DNA from: Austwickia chelonae NBRC 105200
Lineage (GTDB): Bacteria; Actinomycetota; Actinomycetes; Actinomycetales; Dermatophilaceae
DNA: 64,000 nt
Assembly (NCBI RefSeq): GCF_000298175.1
Contig: NZ_BAGZ01000005.1
Coordinates: 124,001-188,000 of the forward strand
Direction: 5' to 3'
The position numbers and the translations under genes are program-made. Positions within the stretch are counted from its first letter, which is position 1. Every line of letters starts with the position of its first letter. A model generated the notes under the pieces. The model had not been told where the DNA came from, did no database searches, and saw only the letters and a program-made list of their open reading frames with translations. Shown here piece after piece: positions 48,583-58,634 of this stretch.

Positions 48583-49965
48583 ATGGGTGCGAGTACGGAC
48601 CGTTTCGATCTGGTGATCCTCGGCGGCGGCAGCGGCGGCTATGCCTGTGCACTGCGAGGTGCTCAGCTGGGACTGTCGGTGGCCTTGGTGGAGAAAGCTG
48701 AGCTCGGTGGGACCTGCTTGCATCGAGGGTGCGTGCCCACAAAAGCCCTGTTGCACGCCGCCGAGGTGGCTGACACCGTTCGGAGGAGTTCCGACTTCGG
48801 GATCGCTTCCGCCTTCGAGGGCGTGGATCTTCCTGCTGTACAACGCTATCGAGACAAGGTCGTGGGCCGTCTCTACAAGGGCTTGCAGGGCCTCGTCCGT
48901 TCTTCCGGAGTATGTCTGGTCGAAGGCGAGGGCAGGCTGAGCGCGCGAGACACGGTGCAGGTGGGCTCCCGCGCTCTGATGGGCGGAACTGTCGTTCTCG
49001 CCACCGGCTCGCGTCCGCGGGTGATCCCTGGAATTCCGATCGGGGGCCGCGTGATGACCAGTGATCAAGCCTTGAAGTTGACTGAGTTGCCGAAGAGTGT
49101 GGTGGTGCTCGGTGGCGGTGTGATCGGCGTGGAGTTCGCTTCGATCTTCCGCAGCTTCGGTGGTGAGGTCAGCGTGGTGGAAGCTCTCCCGCGGTTGGTC
49201 GCTGCAGAGGACCAGTCGGTCTCGGCCCAGTTGGAGAGAGCTTTCCGACGCCGTGGAATTTCGGTTCGGACGTCCTGTTCAGTGACCGAGGTCGAGCAGG
49301 ACGAATCAAGTGTTCGTCTGCTGTTGGACTCGCAGGAGAGGATATCTGCGGACCTCCTCCTGGTGTCGGTGGGACGAGAACCGGTCACGGATAACCTCGG
49401 TTATGAGGAAGTGGGCGTGGCGATGGATCGAGGGTTCGTCCTGACTGATGAATATTGCCGGACCAATGTCCCTGGCGTTCTTGCTGTCGGTGACATAGTG
49501 CCAGGCCTTCAGCTTGCGCATCGTGGATTCGCCCAGGGGATGATGGTCGCGGAAATCGCCGCAGGAAACGAGCCGAGTCCGATTTCTTCAGCCACCACAC
49601 CTCGCGTGACATATTCCGACCCGGAAATAGCTTCCGTCGGTTTGTCAGAGATCCAAGCACGTGATCGCTTCGGTTCGGACTCCATTTCCTGCTATGAATA
49701 CAATCTCGGAGGAAATGGGAAAAGTCAGATTCTCGCTACCGGTGGATTCGTAAAGGTAGTTAGGCAGATCGACGGCCCTGTAGTAGGTGTCCACATGGTG
49801 GGTGCGCGCATGGGTGAACAGGTCGGAGAGGCAATGCTGGTCGTGGGATGGGAAGCTATGCCTGAGGAGGTTGCCGCGTTCATCCACGCGCATCCGACGC
49901 AGAATGAGGCGCTCGGCGAGGCTCATCTAGCCCTTGCCGGTATGCCGTTGCATGCCCACAGCTGA
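48583..49965 (+). CDS. lpdA: Dihydrolipoyl dehydrogenase
   Basis: A 460-residue E3 flavoenzyme reoxidising dihydrolipoamide with NAD for the 2-oxoacid dehydrogenases. The FAD site [14 protein letters not shown], redox disulfide [16 protein letters not shown] site [20 protein letters not shown] motif [11 protein letters not shown] and the catalytic [12 protein letters not shown] are present. ATG 48583 has AAGGAG about 9 nt upstream. It sits directly before sucB. The 3' third (about 49440-49790) is more AT-rich than the rest. Confidence 0.96.
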   Translation: MGASTDRFDLVILGGGSGGYACALRGAQLGLSVALVEKAELGGTCLHRGCVPTKALLHAAEVADTVRRSSDFGIASAFEGVDLPAVQRYRDKVVGRLYKGLQGLVRSSGVCLVEGEGRLSARDTVQVGSRALMGGTVVLATGSRPRVIPGIPIGGRVMTSDQALKLTELPKSVVVLGGGVIGVEFASIFRSFGGEVSVVEALPRLVAAEDQSVSAQLERAFRRRGISVRTSCSVTEVEQDESSVRLLLDSQERISADLLLVSVGREPVTDNLGYEEVGVAMDRGFVLTDEYCRTNVPGVLAVGDIVPGLQLAHRGFAQGMMVAEIAAGNEPSPISSATTPRVTYSDPEIASVGLSEIQARDRFGSDSISCYEYNLGGNGKSQILATGGFVKVVRQIDGPVVGVHMVGARMGEQVGEAMLVVGWEAMPEEVAAFIHAHPTQNEALGEAHLALAGMPLHAHS

Positions 49966-50024
49966 TCTGTGGGGCGGCCCTCTACACTGATCGACACGAC
50001 CGCACAATGAGGAGAGGCTTGTCA

Positions 50025-51674
50025 ATGTCCGAGCGCGTGACCATGCCAGCCCTGGGGGAATCCGTCACCGAGGGGACTGTCACCCGGTGGCTCAAGAACG
50101 TGGGTGACACCGTCGAGGTGGACGAGCCCCTGCTGGAGGTTTCGACCGACAAGGTGGACACGGAGATCCCGTCACCTGTCGCGGGCACCCTTCAGGAGAT
50201 CCTGGTTCAAGAGGACGAGACCGCACCCGTCGGTGCCGACCTCGCTGTCATCGGTGACGGTGCCCCTCCGACCGCGAGTACCGCCCAGGAAGCACCCGCG
50301 CAGGAGAAGGCTGAAGAGCCCGAGCAGGCCCCGGCACCTCAGACCACGACGGCATCTGACACCGGACAGGTCACCGGGGGCGAGAAGGTCGTCATGCCGG
50401 CTCTCGGGGAATCCGTCACCGAGGGGACTGTCACCCGGTGGCTCAAGAACGTGGGTGACACCGTCGAGGTGGACGAGCCCCTGCTGGAGGTTTCGACCGA
50501 CAAGGTGGACACGGAGATCCCGTCACCTGTCGCGGGCACCCTTCAGGAGATCCTGGTTCAAGAGGACGAGACCGCACCCGTCGGTGCCGACCTCGCTGTC
50601 ATCGGCGGGGAGGCGACCGGTGCTGCAGAACAAGGTTCACCTGAGCCTCCCACCGAGGAGAAGGCCGAGGCGGCTCCGGCTGCTCCCCCGGCCCCACGGG
50701 AGGAGGACGCAGCCCCTCAGCAGGAGCAGGCCAAAGTCACCGAGAGCGACCAGACCGCTTATGTCACCCCGTTGGTGCGCAAGCTTGCCGCTGAACATGG
50801 GGTCGAGCTTGCGTCCTTGAAGGGAACCGGCGTCGGCGGGCGTATCCGCAAGCAGGATGTTCTGGAGGCTGCATCGGCGAAGCAGCAGGCCGCCGCACCC
50901 GCAGCCCCGGTCGTTCCGGCATCGCCTCCTGCCGCAGCTACGGCAGCTTCTGCGCCTGTAGTGTCCTCGAAGCGAGGAACCACCGAGAAGATGTCCCGTT
51001 TGCGCAAGATCATCGCCCAGCGGATGGTCGAATCGCTCCAGACGTCTGCCCAGCTGACGGCTGTCGTCGAGGTGGACATGTCGCAGGTCGCTGCTCTGCG
51101 AACCCGCGCCAAGGCCGAGTTCGAGAAGCGTGAAGGTGCAAAACTCTCGTTCCTGCCCTTCATCTCGTTGGCCACGGTCGAGACGCTGAAGCAGTTCCCC
51201 CACCTGAATGCCAGCATCGACGGTGACGAGATCGTGTTCCATGGTGCAGAGCACCTGGGCATCGCCGTCGACACCGATCGCGGTCTGCTGGTTCCGGTGA
51301 TCAAGGATGCCGGCGACCTGAACATCGCAGGGCTGGCCCGCAAGATCGCCGATCTGGCTGAGCGGACCCGTACCAACAAGGTCGGGCCGGACGAGCTCGG
51401 CGGGGGAACCTTCACCATCAGCAATATCGGGAGCAACGGGTCGTTGCAGGACACCCCGATCATCAACCAGCCGCAGGTGGCCATCCTCGGTACCGGAACT
51501 ATCACCAAACGGCCGGTCGTGATCAAGGACGCTCTCGGCGGAGAGTCGATTGCGATCCGCTCGATGATGTACCTCTGCTTGACCTACGACCACCGGGTAG
51601 TCGACGGTGCGGACGCCGGACGTTTCCTCTCCGCGCTGAAGACCAGGCTCGAAGGCGGGGCTTTCGAACTCTGA
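50025..51674 (+). CDS. sucB: Dihydrolipoamide acyltransferase E2 (2-oxoglutarate dehydrogenase type)
   Basis: A 549-residue E2 with two lipoyl domains (each with [17 protein letters not shown], Lys being lipoylated), Ala/Pro-rich linkers, a peripheral-subunit-binding domain ([23 protein letters not shown]) and a catalytic domain with [16 protein letters not shown] and the active-site [14 protein letters not shown]. The two lipoyl segments are identical over 200 nucleotides. ATG 50025 has GAGGAGAGG 7 nt upstream. In actinobacteria this E2 may serve pyruvate as well as 2-oxoglutarate dehydrogenase. It is followed by an inward-facing kinase gene across a terminator. Confidence 0.95.
   Translation: MSERVTMPALGESVTEGTVTRWLKNVGDTVEVDEPLLEVSTDKVDTEIPSPVAGTLQEILVQEDETAPVGADLAVIGDGAPPTASTAQEAPAQEKAEEPEQAPAPQTTTASDTGQVTGGEKVVMPALGESVTEGTVTRWLKNVGDTVEVDEPLLEVSTDKVDTEIPSPVAGTLQEILVQEDETAPVGADLAVIGGEATGAAEQGSPEPPTEEKAEAAPAAPPAPREEDAAPQQEQAKVTESDQTAYVTPLVRKLAAEHGVELASLKGTGVGGRIRKQDVLEAASAKQQAAAPAAPVVPASPPAAATAASAPVVSSKRGTTEKMSRLRKIIAQRMVESLQTSAQLTAVVEVDMSQVAALRTRAKAEFEKREGAKLSFLPFISLATVETLKQFPHLNASIDGDEIVFHGAEHLGIAVDTDRGLLVPVIKDAGDLNIAGLARKIADLAERTRTNKVGPDELGGGTFTISNIGSNGSLQDTPIINQPQVAILGTGTITKRPVVIKDALGGESIAIRSMMYLCLTYDHRVVDGADAGRFLSALKTRLEGGAFEL
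50055..50254 (+). repeat. Perfect 200-bp direct repeat in sucB, copy 1
   Basis: Identical base for base to 50406-50605 (offset 351). It encodes the first lipoyl domain. Similarity falls off sharply at both ends. Confidence 0.95.
50406..50605 (+). repeat. Perfect 200-bp direct repeat in sucB, copy 2
   Basis: Second copy, encoding the second lipoyl domain, with no differences from 50055-50254 including synonymous sites. Confidence 0.95.
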
Positions 51675-51694
51675 TCTGGTCGGGAGAGCTGACC

Positions 51695-51739
51695 GATGAG
51701 GGGGTGTGCCCACATTTCCTGTGGACACACCCCCTCATC
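51695..51739. terminator. Bidirectional terminator between sucB and the kinase gene
   Basis: A 19-bp stem with one mismatch (GATGAGGGGGTGTG against its complement) and a 7-base loop, 20 bases after the sucB stop and 16 bases after the convergent kinase stop. Confidence 0.8.
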
Positions 51740-51755
51740 GCATCCACAGGGAAAA

Positions 51756-53438
51756 TCACTGGCCAATTCCGAAGAGTCGCCACCCCGCCGGGGTGCGCTG
51801 AAGCTGATAGGACAGGTGAACACCTTGCTCAGCGGGAACCTCGACCCCGTTGCCGTCCCCGATCTGGCTGACAATCCGATAAGGCTTGGTATCCACGGTG
51901 GCGTGTACCGTCATACGCTGGTCGTCTTTCCCCGACGGCGGAGCTGGAGAGACTTCTCGGACGACATAGCCCAGTCCGCGGTAGCGAAGACCGGCTCGGC
52001 GTAACCGCTCGACATCCGATGTCGCGGTCTCGTACTCCGGAGAGTCGGGAACGTAGCAGTCCGCAAGAGCAGGGAGCTCGGCAGAGGCATAGGCGGCGGC
52101 GCGTGCATTAAGCACCTCGGACAGGACCCGGGAGGTCTCAGGTACCGATTCCTTGGGCGCGGTAGTCGGGTCGACATCTGTCGAGTTCGGAACGACAGCC
52201 AGTGATCTGGAAGAGCGCCCAGGTGTAGGGGCCGAGTTGCTTTTCTCGACAGACGGGGCTGTCCGCGGTGACGAGGTGGGTGACACGCTCGCTGTAGGAG
52301 CAGTCGGCCTCTTTTCCTGGTTTTCCGCAGCAGCACGTTCTATCGAGACAGTTTCGACGATCTCCGGACGGGAGATCCCCCACCACAGACCCAGTCCTGC
52401 GCAGACTCCTAATACTGCTGATACGGCGATTCGGCTCGGCGCGGACAGGAGTACACGCACGCAGGCAGAGACGAAGACGATCACCGGGTGGGGATCCTGC
52501 CCGTCGCGATGACGTCCTTCTGCCTTCGTCACCGATCGATCCGCTACAACTCTCTCTGTGATCGAAGAGCTGGCAGCGAGGACGGCGCTCGGGAGATCCT
52601 TCACTTCCTCGGCCTGCCAATGCAAGCGATGGGTGAGTCTTCCACCCAGGTCAGGGCCGTCCGGGAGACTGAGCGGTTCATCGGGACCCAACATTTCACA
52701 GAGACTCTGAGCTTCTCTAGCGGTAGGCCTCCGCCCCGGCTCCGTAGCAAGGCAGTCGCGAAGCAGGTCACGCATCGCAATCGGGCACTCGGGGATGTCC
52801 TCGGGTTCTTCCAGAAGCCCTCCGGGAAGCTGACCGGTGAGCATCGTCCACATCGACGCGCCGAAAGCGTAGATGTCGCTGGCGGTGGAGGGAGATCCAC
52901 CCATCAGCAGCTCCGGTGCGATGAAACCTCGGGTACCGGAGATCGTCGAGGGACATTCGGTTTCTCCCAGGAAGCGAGAGCTGCCGAGATCCCCCACGAC
53001 AGCCCGTCCGTCGGCCGAGACCAAGATATTGCTCGGGGAAAGATCAGCATGGACGACATCCCGAGCATGGACCGAGGCCAGGACGCTCAGGACCGTTCTA
53101 GCTACGCCGAGCGCTTCGCGGAGTGTCAATTTACCCCGATCCTTGATGATTTCCCGGAGAGAGCCTCCTTCGACCAGATCGAGGACCAACGCGGTCCGCC
53201 CGTCTTCGGTCGTCATGACATCGTGCATCCGGATCAGTCCAGTGACCCGTACCCCGGAGAGCGCAGTCACTTCTCGGACTGCGGCGTCCTGTGCATCGCT
53301 TCCGTCGGAAAACACCTTGATCGCGCAGATCCAGCCGTCGAGGTCGCGGCGCGCAGAGTACACAGTGCTGGTGGCTCCGCGGCCTCGCAGGGTATGCACG
53401 GTGAATCCGGGAAGTGTGGGCTGCGGGAGATGGTCCAT
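51756..53438 (-). CDS. Membrane Ser/Thr protein kinase with extracytoplasmic domain
   Basis: A 560-residue Hanks-type kinase. The kinase domain (residues about 10-260) has a glycine loop [14 protein letters not shown] lysine, the catalytic loop [15 protein letters not shown] instead of DFG, and [10 protein letters not shown] replaces R-D, making it a non-RD kinase. A membrane helix follows ([17 protein letters not shown]), then a Ser/Thr/Pro linker and an extracytoplasmic domain of about 110 residues ([19 protein letters not shown] to WRLFGIGQ). ATG 53438 has AGAGGA close by. It interrupts the sucB-lipB order and is divergent from lipB. Its targets are unknown. Confidence 0.88.
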   Translation of the reverse strand: MDHLPQPTLPGFTVHTLRGRGATSTVYSARRDLDGWICAIKVFSDGSDAQDAAVREVTALSGVRVTGLIRMHDVMTTEDGRTALVLDLVEGGSLREIIKDRGKLTLREALGVARTVLSVLASVHARDVVHADLSPSNILVSADGRAVVGDLGSSRFLGETECPSTISGTRGFIAPELLMGGSPSTASDIYAFGASMWTMLTGQLPGGLLEEPEDIPECPIAMRDLLRDCLATEPGRRPTAREAQSLCEMLGPDEPLSLPDGPDLGGRLTHRLHWQAEEVKDLPSAVLAASSSITERVVADRSVTKAEGRHRDGQDPHPVIVFVSACVRVLLSAPSRIAVSAVLGVCAGLGLWWGISRPEIVETVSIERAAAENQEKRPTAPTASVSPTSSPRTAPSVEKSNSAPTPGRSSRSLAVVPNSTDVDPTTAPKESVPETSRVLSEVLNARAAAYASAELPALADCYVPDSPEYETATSDVERLRRAGLRYRGLGYVVREVSPAPPSGKDDQRMTVHATVDTKPYRIVSQIGDGNGVEVPAEQGVHLSYQLQRTPAGWRLFGIGQ

Positions 53439-53575
53439 CTTGTCCTCTTCGCTCGGGTGGCCCACCCACTATGCCGACATCACCGAATCGCTCCGTGAAG
53501 TTATCCACAGGAGTCGGTCATCGATCTCCGAGGAAGATTCGTCGGTCGACTCAACGACCTTCTAAGGTGATCCAC
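53439..53575. promoter_or_regulatory. Divergent promoter region of the kinase gene and lipB
   Basis: A 137-base head-to-head gap that must contain both promoters. No operator is evident. Confidence 0.4.
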
Positions 53576-54208
53576 ATGCGCTTCGAGCATCTGGGTTTTG
53601 CGCCGGATTATGTCGACTACCTCGCGGCCTGGGACCGCCAGAAGGTTCTGCACGCCGAGGTCGTGTCCGGATGTTCGCCTGACACAGTCATGCTCTTGGA
53701 GCATGCTGCGGTCTACACAGCAGGGAAACGTACCGAGCCTCACGAGCGCCCCTTGGACGGGACCCCTGTGGTCGATGTCGACAGGGGAGGAAAGATCACA
53801 TGGCACGGGCCGGGCCAATTGGTGGGCTATCCGATCGTCCGGTTGGACAACCCCATCGATGTCGTCGCGCACGTGCGCAGGTTGGAAGAGGTCATGGCCT
53901 CGGCTTGCGCCGATTTCGGGGTGGAGACGATCCGGGTGGACGGCCGGAGTGGCGTCTGGTTGCCAGCTGACGGAAGCCGCCCGGAGCGGAAGATCGGGCA
54001 GATCGGCATCCGAGTCAGCCAAGAAGTGGCCATGCACGGTTTTGCCTTGAACGTAAATTGTGACCTCGGGTGGGGAGAGGTCATCATTCCTTGCGGCATC
54101 ACGGACGCCGGTGTGACGACCTTGTCCGCGGAAGTCGGACGAGAGGTCACGGTACGGGACGTCCTGCCCTCGGTCGAGAAGCATCTGTTGAGGGTTCTGG
54201 GCTCTTGA
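53576..54208 (+). CDS. lipB: Octanoyltransferase
   Basis: A 210-residue LipB moving octanoyl groups from ACP to lipoyl domains. [54 protein letters not shown] (Lys) and the catalytic Cys in [12 protein letters not shown] are diagnostic. ATG 53576 has AAGGTG upstream and gives the standard N-terminus. It precedes lipA by 158 bp; products act on the E2 encoded by sucB. Confidence 0.96.
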   Translation: MRFEHLGFAPDYVDYLAAWDRQKVLHAEVVSGCSPDTVMLLEHAAVYTAGKRTEPHERPLDGTPVVDVDRGGKITWHGPGQLVGYPIVRLDNPIDVVAHVRRLEEVMASACADFGVETIRVDGRSGVWLPADGSRPERKIGQIGIRVSQEVAMHGFALNVNCDLGWGEVIIPCGITDAGVTTLSAEVGREVTVRDVLPSVEKHLLRVLGS

Positions 54209-54366
54209 CCCCGAATTGATTTCGGAGAACCGTCACGAGCTCTCTAAGGAAGCACTGCGCGATTGTGCCCACTCTGTGATGATGGGAGGCTCCATGGCAC
54301 GCCATCTGCATCCCCAGTCGCGGCGTACTCTTGAACGGACACGTCACCATCTAGCAAGGAGAGCTC

Positions 54367-55389
54367 GTGAGTGCAGGTCCCGACGGCCGGCGGCTGCTTC
54401 GGATCGAGGCGCGTAACGCTGAGACGCCCATCGAGCGCAAGCCGTCCTGGATTCGCACGACGGCGAAGATGGGTCCGGAATATACGGCCATGAACGGCCT
54501 GGTGAAGAAAGGTGGACTCCACACGGTTTGTCAAGAGGCCGGGTGTCCCAATATTTTTGAATGTTGGGAGGATAGGGAAGCTACTTTCCTCATCGGTGGC
54601 GACACCTGCACCCGTAGATGCGACTTCTGCGATATCGCATCGGGCAAACCTGCACCGCTGGACCTCGACGAACCACGACGTGTGGCCGAGTCCGTTCTGC
54701 AGCTGGGACTGCGTTATGCCACGGTCACCGGGGTGGCCCGCGATGACTTACCTGATGGAGCCGCCAAACTGTACGCCGATACCGTGCGCGCCATCCATGA
54801 GCTCAACCCATCGACAGGGGTGGAGATCCTCCCTCCTGACTTCGGCGCACGGCCGGAACTCGTGGGCCAGGTATTCGATGCACAGCCAGAGGTTTTCGCA
54901 CATAACCTAGAAACTGTCCCTCGAATCTTCAAGCGCATCCGCCCAGCCTTCGGCTACGACACTTCCTTAAAAGTTATCAGCATGGCCAAAGAAGAAGGGC
55001 TCGTCACGAAATCGAATCTCATACTTGGAATGGGGGAGGAAGAGCACGAGATCGAACAGGCCATCAAGGACCTGGCATCATCAGGTTGCGATATTCTCAC
55101 CATTACCCAGTATCTCCGTCCTTCCCCCCTGCACCACCCTGTCGACCGCTGGGTAAAACCTCAAGAATTCGTTCGCTGGTCCGAATTCGCTACAGAGCAA
55201 GGTTTTGTCGGAGTAATGGCAGGCCCTTTGGTCCGCTCCTCCTACCGTGCAGGACGCCTCTGGGCCCAAGCGATGCGCAAAGCAGGTCGCGAGGTTCCTG
55301 ACCACCTGGCACACCTTGCTGAGCGGGAGCACGCAGCGCCCCGGCAGGAAGCGGCCAGCCTGCTCCGTAATAAAGCAGCAGCTTCGTAA
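54367..55389 (+). CDS. lipA: Lipoyl synthase
   Basis: A 340-residue radical SAM enzyme inserting two sulfurs into octanoyl-lysine. The auxiliary cluster motif [12 protein letters not shown] and the radical SAM motif CTRRCDFC are intact, with RSSYRAG near the C-terminus providing the conserved Ser. GTG 54367 has AAGGAG 7 nt upstream. GC content drops in the second half of the gene. Confidence 0.97.
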   Translation: MSAGPDGRRLLRIEARNAETPIERKPSWIRTTAKMGPEYTAMNGLVKKGGLHTVCQEAGCPNIFECWEDREATFLIGGDTCTRRCDFCDIASGKPAPLDLDEPRRVAESVLQLGLRYATVTGVARDDLPDGAAKLYADTVRAIHELNPSTGVEILPPDFGARPELVGQVFDAQPEVFAHNLETVPRIFKRIRPAFGYDTSLKVISMAKEEGLVTKSNLILGMGEEEHEIEQAIKDLASSGCDILTITQYLRPSPLHHPVDRWVKPQEFVRWSEFATEQGFVGVMAGPLVRSSYRAGRLWAQAMRKAGREVPDHLAHLAEREHAAPRQEAASLLRNKAAAS

Positions 55390-55455
55390 GCCGAATAAGC
55401 ACTTCCGAACGATCTGCCCCACCGCACAATGTCACAGAAGGAATGACCCCAGACC

Positions 55456-56190
55456 ATGGCGCGCGCAGCAAAGGACCCTAATTCACCCGGCTTCATCGCA
55501 AAGATGAAAACGCGTTTCAGTCAGTTCAAGCAGGTCTTTAGCCTCGCTAAGTCTGCTGAGCCGCGCCTTCCTCTGTACCTTGCAGCCATCATGCTTGGTT
55601 CGATTGCGGTTGGATACTCGATAGGTCTGTCGATCGGGCAGCCTGTCTATGTTGCTTTCCTTGTCCTCATGGTGGGCCTCCTTGCCTGTGTATGGATGGT
55701 GGCAAAGAAGGCAGAGAAAGGCGTTTACAAGCAGATTGCGGGGCAACCAGGAGAAGTTGGTGCCGCTTTGAGTGGCATCCGTCGAGGATGGTCCTACCAG
55801 CAAGAGCCAGTGGCAGCTGATGCGGGCGGCTCGCGCGACCCACGTCATGCGGCTCTGGTATATCGGGCAATCGGGCGCCCTGGCGTGGTGCTCATCGCGG
55901 AAGGACCTGCCGGTCGTGCGTCGAAACTTCTGACGAGTGAACAGAAGCGGACCGCGAGGCTCGTCCCTAATGTCCCGATCCATATCTTCCGTGTGGGCCC
56001 TGGTCAAGGCACGGAGGTGACGAGTTCGCAGGACCTGCTCAAGAGGATGAATGGCCTGAAGAAGACGCTGACCAAGCATGAAGTCCCAGCCATCGACAAG
56101 CGGCTCCGGTCCATGGGTGGCATGCGACCTCCCGTTCCCCAAGGCATCGATCCGCAGCGAATGAAGGGCATGAAGGGGCAACGTCGTTGA
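55456..56190 (+). CDS. DUF4191 membrane protein
   Basis: A 244-residue protein with a basic N-terminus, two adjacent membrane helices (LYLAAIMLGSIAVGYSIGLS and VYVAFLVLMVGLLACVWMV) and a soluble domain of about 150 residues containing GEVGAALSGIRRGW and DPRHAALVYRAIGRPGVVLI. It matches DUF4191, encoded after lipA throughout actinobacteria (Rv2219 position). Function is unknown. ATG 55456 directly follows lipA by 66 bp, so it is probably in the lip operon. A terminator follows. Confidence 0.9.
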   Translation: MARAAKDPNSPGFIAKMKTRFSQFKQVFSLAKSAEPRLPLYLAAIMLGSIAVGYSIGLSIGQPVYVAFLVLMVGLLACVWMVAKKAEKGVYKQIAGQPGEVGAALSGIRRGWSYQQEPVAADAGGSRDPRHAALVYRAIGRPGVVLIAEGPAGRASKLLTSEQKRTARLVPNVPIHIFRVGPGQGTEVTSSQDLLKRMNGLKKTLTKHEVPAIDKRLRSMGGMRPPVPQGIDPQRMKGMKGQRR

Positions 56191-56546
56191 CCTGAGAAAG
56201 CAGGGGAATTCTCATAGTTGCCCAGATAGGCGGTGGCGGGACCTCGGCACAGAGCGTGTCTCTGAGGTTCCGCCACCGCCATTTTGCAACAGTTTCCCTG
56301 CAGACATATCTCTCTCAGAGCTTCCTGGCGAATATCGATTCGGCGATGACCAATCGGTCGCTCCCGTTTGTCAGATTTATGCGTATTTGCATATCCGATT
56401 TACTTCGTGTTGCGATGTCGAGTTTCACGGAGCGCGCCTCCGCGAGGGAGCAGGGCATGATTCGGCGCTCATCGACACAACAACCCTTGTCTCCAAAGTT
56501 GCTGATCAACACCCTTCATACAGGCACAGATTCGGACCCCAAAAGA
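56191..56546. other. Intergenic region between the DUF4191 and RDD genes
   Basis: 356 bases with a terminator at its left end and a relatively AT-rich remainder. No gene, tRNA or repeat was recognised. Confidence 0.6.
56229..56280. terminator. Terminator after the DUF4191 gene
   Basis: A 17-bp stem with one mismatch (GGCGGTGGCGGGACCTC against GAGGTTCCGCCACCGCC), followed by ATTTTG on the plus strand. Confidence 0.8.
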
Positions 56547-57008
56547 TCATGATCGGATGATCAGCGTGCCAGCCCATCGATCATGCATGCCGCGGCCATC
56601 TCGATCCCAGACCACAGCAGGGATCACCAAGCAGAGAAGCACTGTTCGCCAGAGCGCTCGAACTGGTCCGGTGTATGCTCCCCCGATCGGGATCACTCGG
56701 AGTCCGCAAATTCGATGCCCCACAGTAGTCCCGATCGTGCCGACCAGCAGGAGATTCTCGATCAGGAAAACCAACAAAGGCGTAAACGAGCCGATCCCTC
56801 CCTGGCCTATCTGATGTTCCAACAGCCCCACGGCGATCAGTTGACACAAGGCCCAGTCGATGACGAGCGCTGGGCATCGTCGGGACAACCTGCCAAGCGC
56901 CCCGGGACCATGCTCGGGCAGGCCGAGTCGCTCGCCTGGATATCCTTCAGGCTTCCCCTCCAGCCGAGGGCCGTTGAGCCAAGATCCGATGTCTTCACGG
57001 TTGACCAC
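56547..57008 (-). CDS. RDD-family membrane protein
   Basis: A 153-residue protein with an RDD domain: LSRRCPALVIDWALCQLIAVGLL (the RDD start, here R-x-x-A-x-x-x-D), a second helix LLVFLIENLLLVGTIGTTVGHRICGLRV, and VLLCLVIPAVVWDRDGRGMHDRWAGT. The same gene is found divergent from glnA in other actinobacteria. Function unknown, possibly ion or small-molecule transport. Divergent from glnA by 188 bp. Confidence 0.88.
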   Translation of the reverse strand: MVNREDIGSWLNGPRLEGKPEGYPGERLGLPEHGPGALGRLSRRCPALVIDWALCQLIAVGLLEHQIGQGGIGSFTPLLVFLIENLLLVGTIGTTVGHRICGLRVIPIGGAYTGPVRALWRTVLLCLVIPAVVWDRDGRGMHDRWAGTLIIRS

Positions 57009-57078
57009 CTGAACAGACTAATCGGAGCGGCTGACGAACTCCGTCGAAGCGGACCCCCTTGCAGGGCACGCTCTGTGC

Positions 57079-57116
57079 GTAACATTCGAGAAACATTCGA
57101 GTGACGGCAAGGAAAT
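57079..57116 (+). promoter_or_regulatory. GlnR-type binding site upstream of glnA
   Basis: Reads GTAAC-N6-GAAAC-N6-GTGAC-N6-GAAAT, matching the published actinobacterial GlnR consensus of alternating GTnAC and GAAAC boxes with 6-base spacers. It ends 10 bases before a TAGGGT -10 hexamer (57127-57132) that has no good -35, as expected for an activated promoter. Confidence 0.8.
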
Positions 57117-57126
57117 GCTCGTGCTC

Positions 57127-57132
57127 TAGGGT
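57127..57132 (+). promoter_or_regulatory. Probable glnA -10 element
   Basis: TAGGGT, a common actinobacterial -10 sequence, placed 10 bases downstream of the GlnR-type box and about 65 bases before the glnA start. No recognisable -35 at normal spacing. Confidence 0.5.
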
Positions 57133-57196
57133 GGGGTGACACATGCAGCAAGCAGCTGACGGCAGGCCTGAGGGCGCGCCGATGAGGAGGCCGGTT

Positions 57197-58621
57197 TTGT
57201 TCACCACACCGCAAGAGGTCCTTGATTACATCAAGGCAGAAGATGTCAAATTCGTCGACATCCGGTTCTGTGACCTCCCCGGCGTCATGCAGCACTTCAA
57301 CGTTCCAGCTCAGTCTGTGGATGAAGACTTCTTCACCGTGGGGCAGGCTTTCGACGGCAGTTCCATTCGGGGATTCCAGGCCATTCACGAATCAGATATG
57401 AAACTTCTTCCCGACGTGGGGACCGCTTACTTGGACCCTTTCCGCACTGAGAAGACTCTCATTATGAACTTCTCCATCGTGGACCCGTTCACCGACGAAC
57501 CCTACAGTCGGGACCCGCGGAATATTGCAGCCAAGGCTGAAGCTTATCTCAAGAGCACCGGCATCGCTGATACAGCGTACTTCGGTGCCGAAGCAGAATT
57601 CTTCGTATTCGACGATATTCGCTTCCAGACCAGCGCTCAGGCCAGCTTCTACTACATCGATGCAGTCGAGGCGGATTGGAACACGGGGCGAGAGTATCCG
57701 GAAGGAAACAAGGGGTACAAAACCCGTCAGAAAGGTGGGTATTTCCCGGTCCCGCCAGTTGATCACTTCGCTGACATGCGAGACAAGATGTGTCTTGTGC
57801 TCGACCAGGTAGGGCTCGATGTGGAGCGTTCCCACCACGAAGTAGGCAGTGCAGGGCAGCAGGAAATCAACTACAAATTCAATACCCTGTTGCACAGCGG
57901 CGACGACATGATGAAGTTCAAATACGTCATCAAGAATGTGGCCTGGGATGGCGGTAAATCAGCGACCTTCATGCCGAAACCTGTTTTTGGAGACAACGGT
58001 TCCGGAATGCACACCCACCAAAGCCTTTGGAAGGATGGAAAGCCGCTCTTCTACGACGAGCAGGGATACGGCGGCCTGTCCGACCTGGCTCGCTGGTACA
58101 TCGGTGGCCTTCTGGCACATGCCCCAAGCCTGCTGGCCTTCACCAACCCCACCGTCAACAGCTACCATCGCTTGGTTCCGGGCTATGAAGCGCCAGTCAA
58201 CTTGGTGTACTCGGCCCGCAACCGATCCGCTTGTATCAGAATTCCTATCGCTGGGACCAGCCCCAAAGCCAAGCGTATCGAATTCCGCGTCCCTGATCCC
58301 TCAGCCAACCCCTATCTGGCTTTTGCCGCCCAGCTCATGGCCGGCCTCGACGGGATCCGTAACCGCATCGAGCCGCCGGAGCCGGTGGACAAGGATCTTT
58401 ACGAGCTCCCGCCTGAGGAGCACAACGCGATCCAGCAGGTCCCTGGCTCCTTGCCTGAGGTTTTGAAGGCTCTCAGCGAAGACCACGAATATCTCCTCGA
58501 AGGGGATGTCTTCACCGAAGATCTCATCCAGACCTGGATCGAATGGAAGACCTTGAACGAAGTCGACCCGATCCGTTTCCGCCCGCACCCGCACGAGTTT
58601 GAGATGTACTACGACCTCTGA
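57197..58621 (+). CDS. glnA: Glutamine synthetase type I
   Basis: A 474-residue GSI-beta making glutamine from glutamate, ammonia and [46 protein letters not shown], and the adenylylation Tyr in [11 protein letters not shown] are present, so GlnE control is likely. TTG 57197 is chosen: GAGGAGG lies 6 nt upstream and the resulting N-terminus [16 protein letters not shown] aligns with the family; an ATG 18 codons earlier would add an unrelated extension. A GlnR-type box precedes it and a strong inverted repeat follows. Confidence 0.95.
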   Translation: MFTTPQEVLDYIKAEDVKFVDIRFCDLPGVMQHFNVPAQSVDEDFFTVGQAFDGSSIRGFQAIHESDMKLLPDVGTAYLDPFRTEKTLIMNFSIVDPFTDEPYSRDPRNIAAKAEAYLKSTGIADTAYFGAEAEFFVFDDIRFQTSAQASFYYIDAVEADWNTGREYPEGNKGYKTRQKGGYFPVPPVDHFADMRDKMCLVLDQVGLDVERSHHEVGSAGQQEINYKFNTLLHSGDDMMKFKYVIKNVAWDGGKSATFMPKPVFGDNGSGMHTHQSLWKDGKPLFYDEQGYGGLSDLARWYIGGLLAHAPSLLAFTNPTVNSYHRLVPGYEAPVNLVYSARNRSACIRIPIAGTSPKAKRIEFRVPDPSANPYLAFAAQLMAGLDGIRNRIEPPEPVDKDLYELPPEEHNAIQQVPGSLPEVLKALSEDHEYLLEGDVFTEDLIQTWIEWKTLNEVDPIRFRPHPHEFEMYYDL

Positions 58622-58634
58622 GAGAACAAGTAGG

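Noticed and set aside
50055-50605. Tandem-repeat or CRISPR-like array
   Set aside because: Only two long copies inside a coding gene, encoding lipoyl domains; no spacers.
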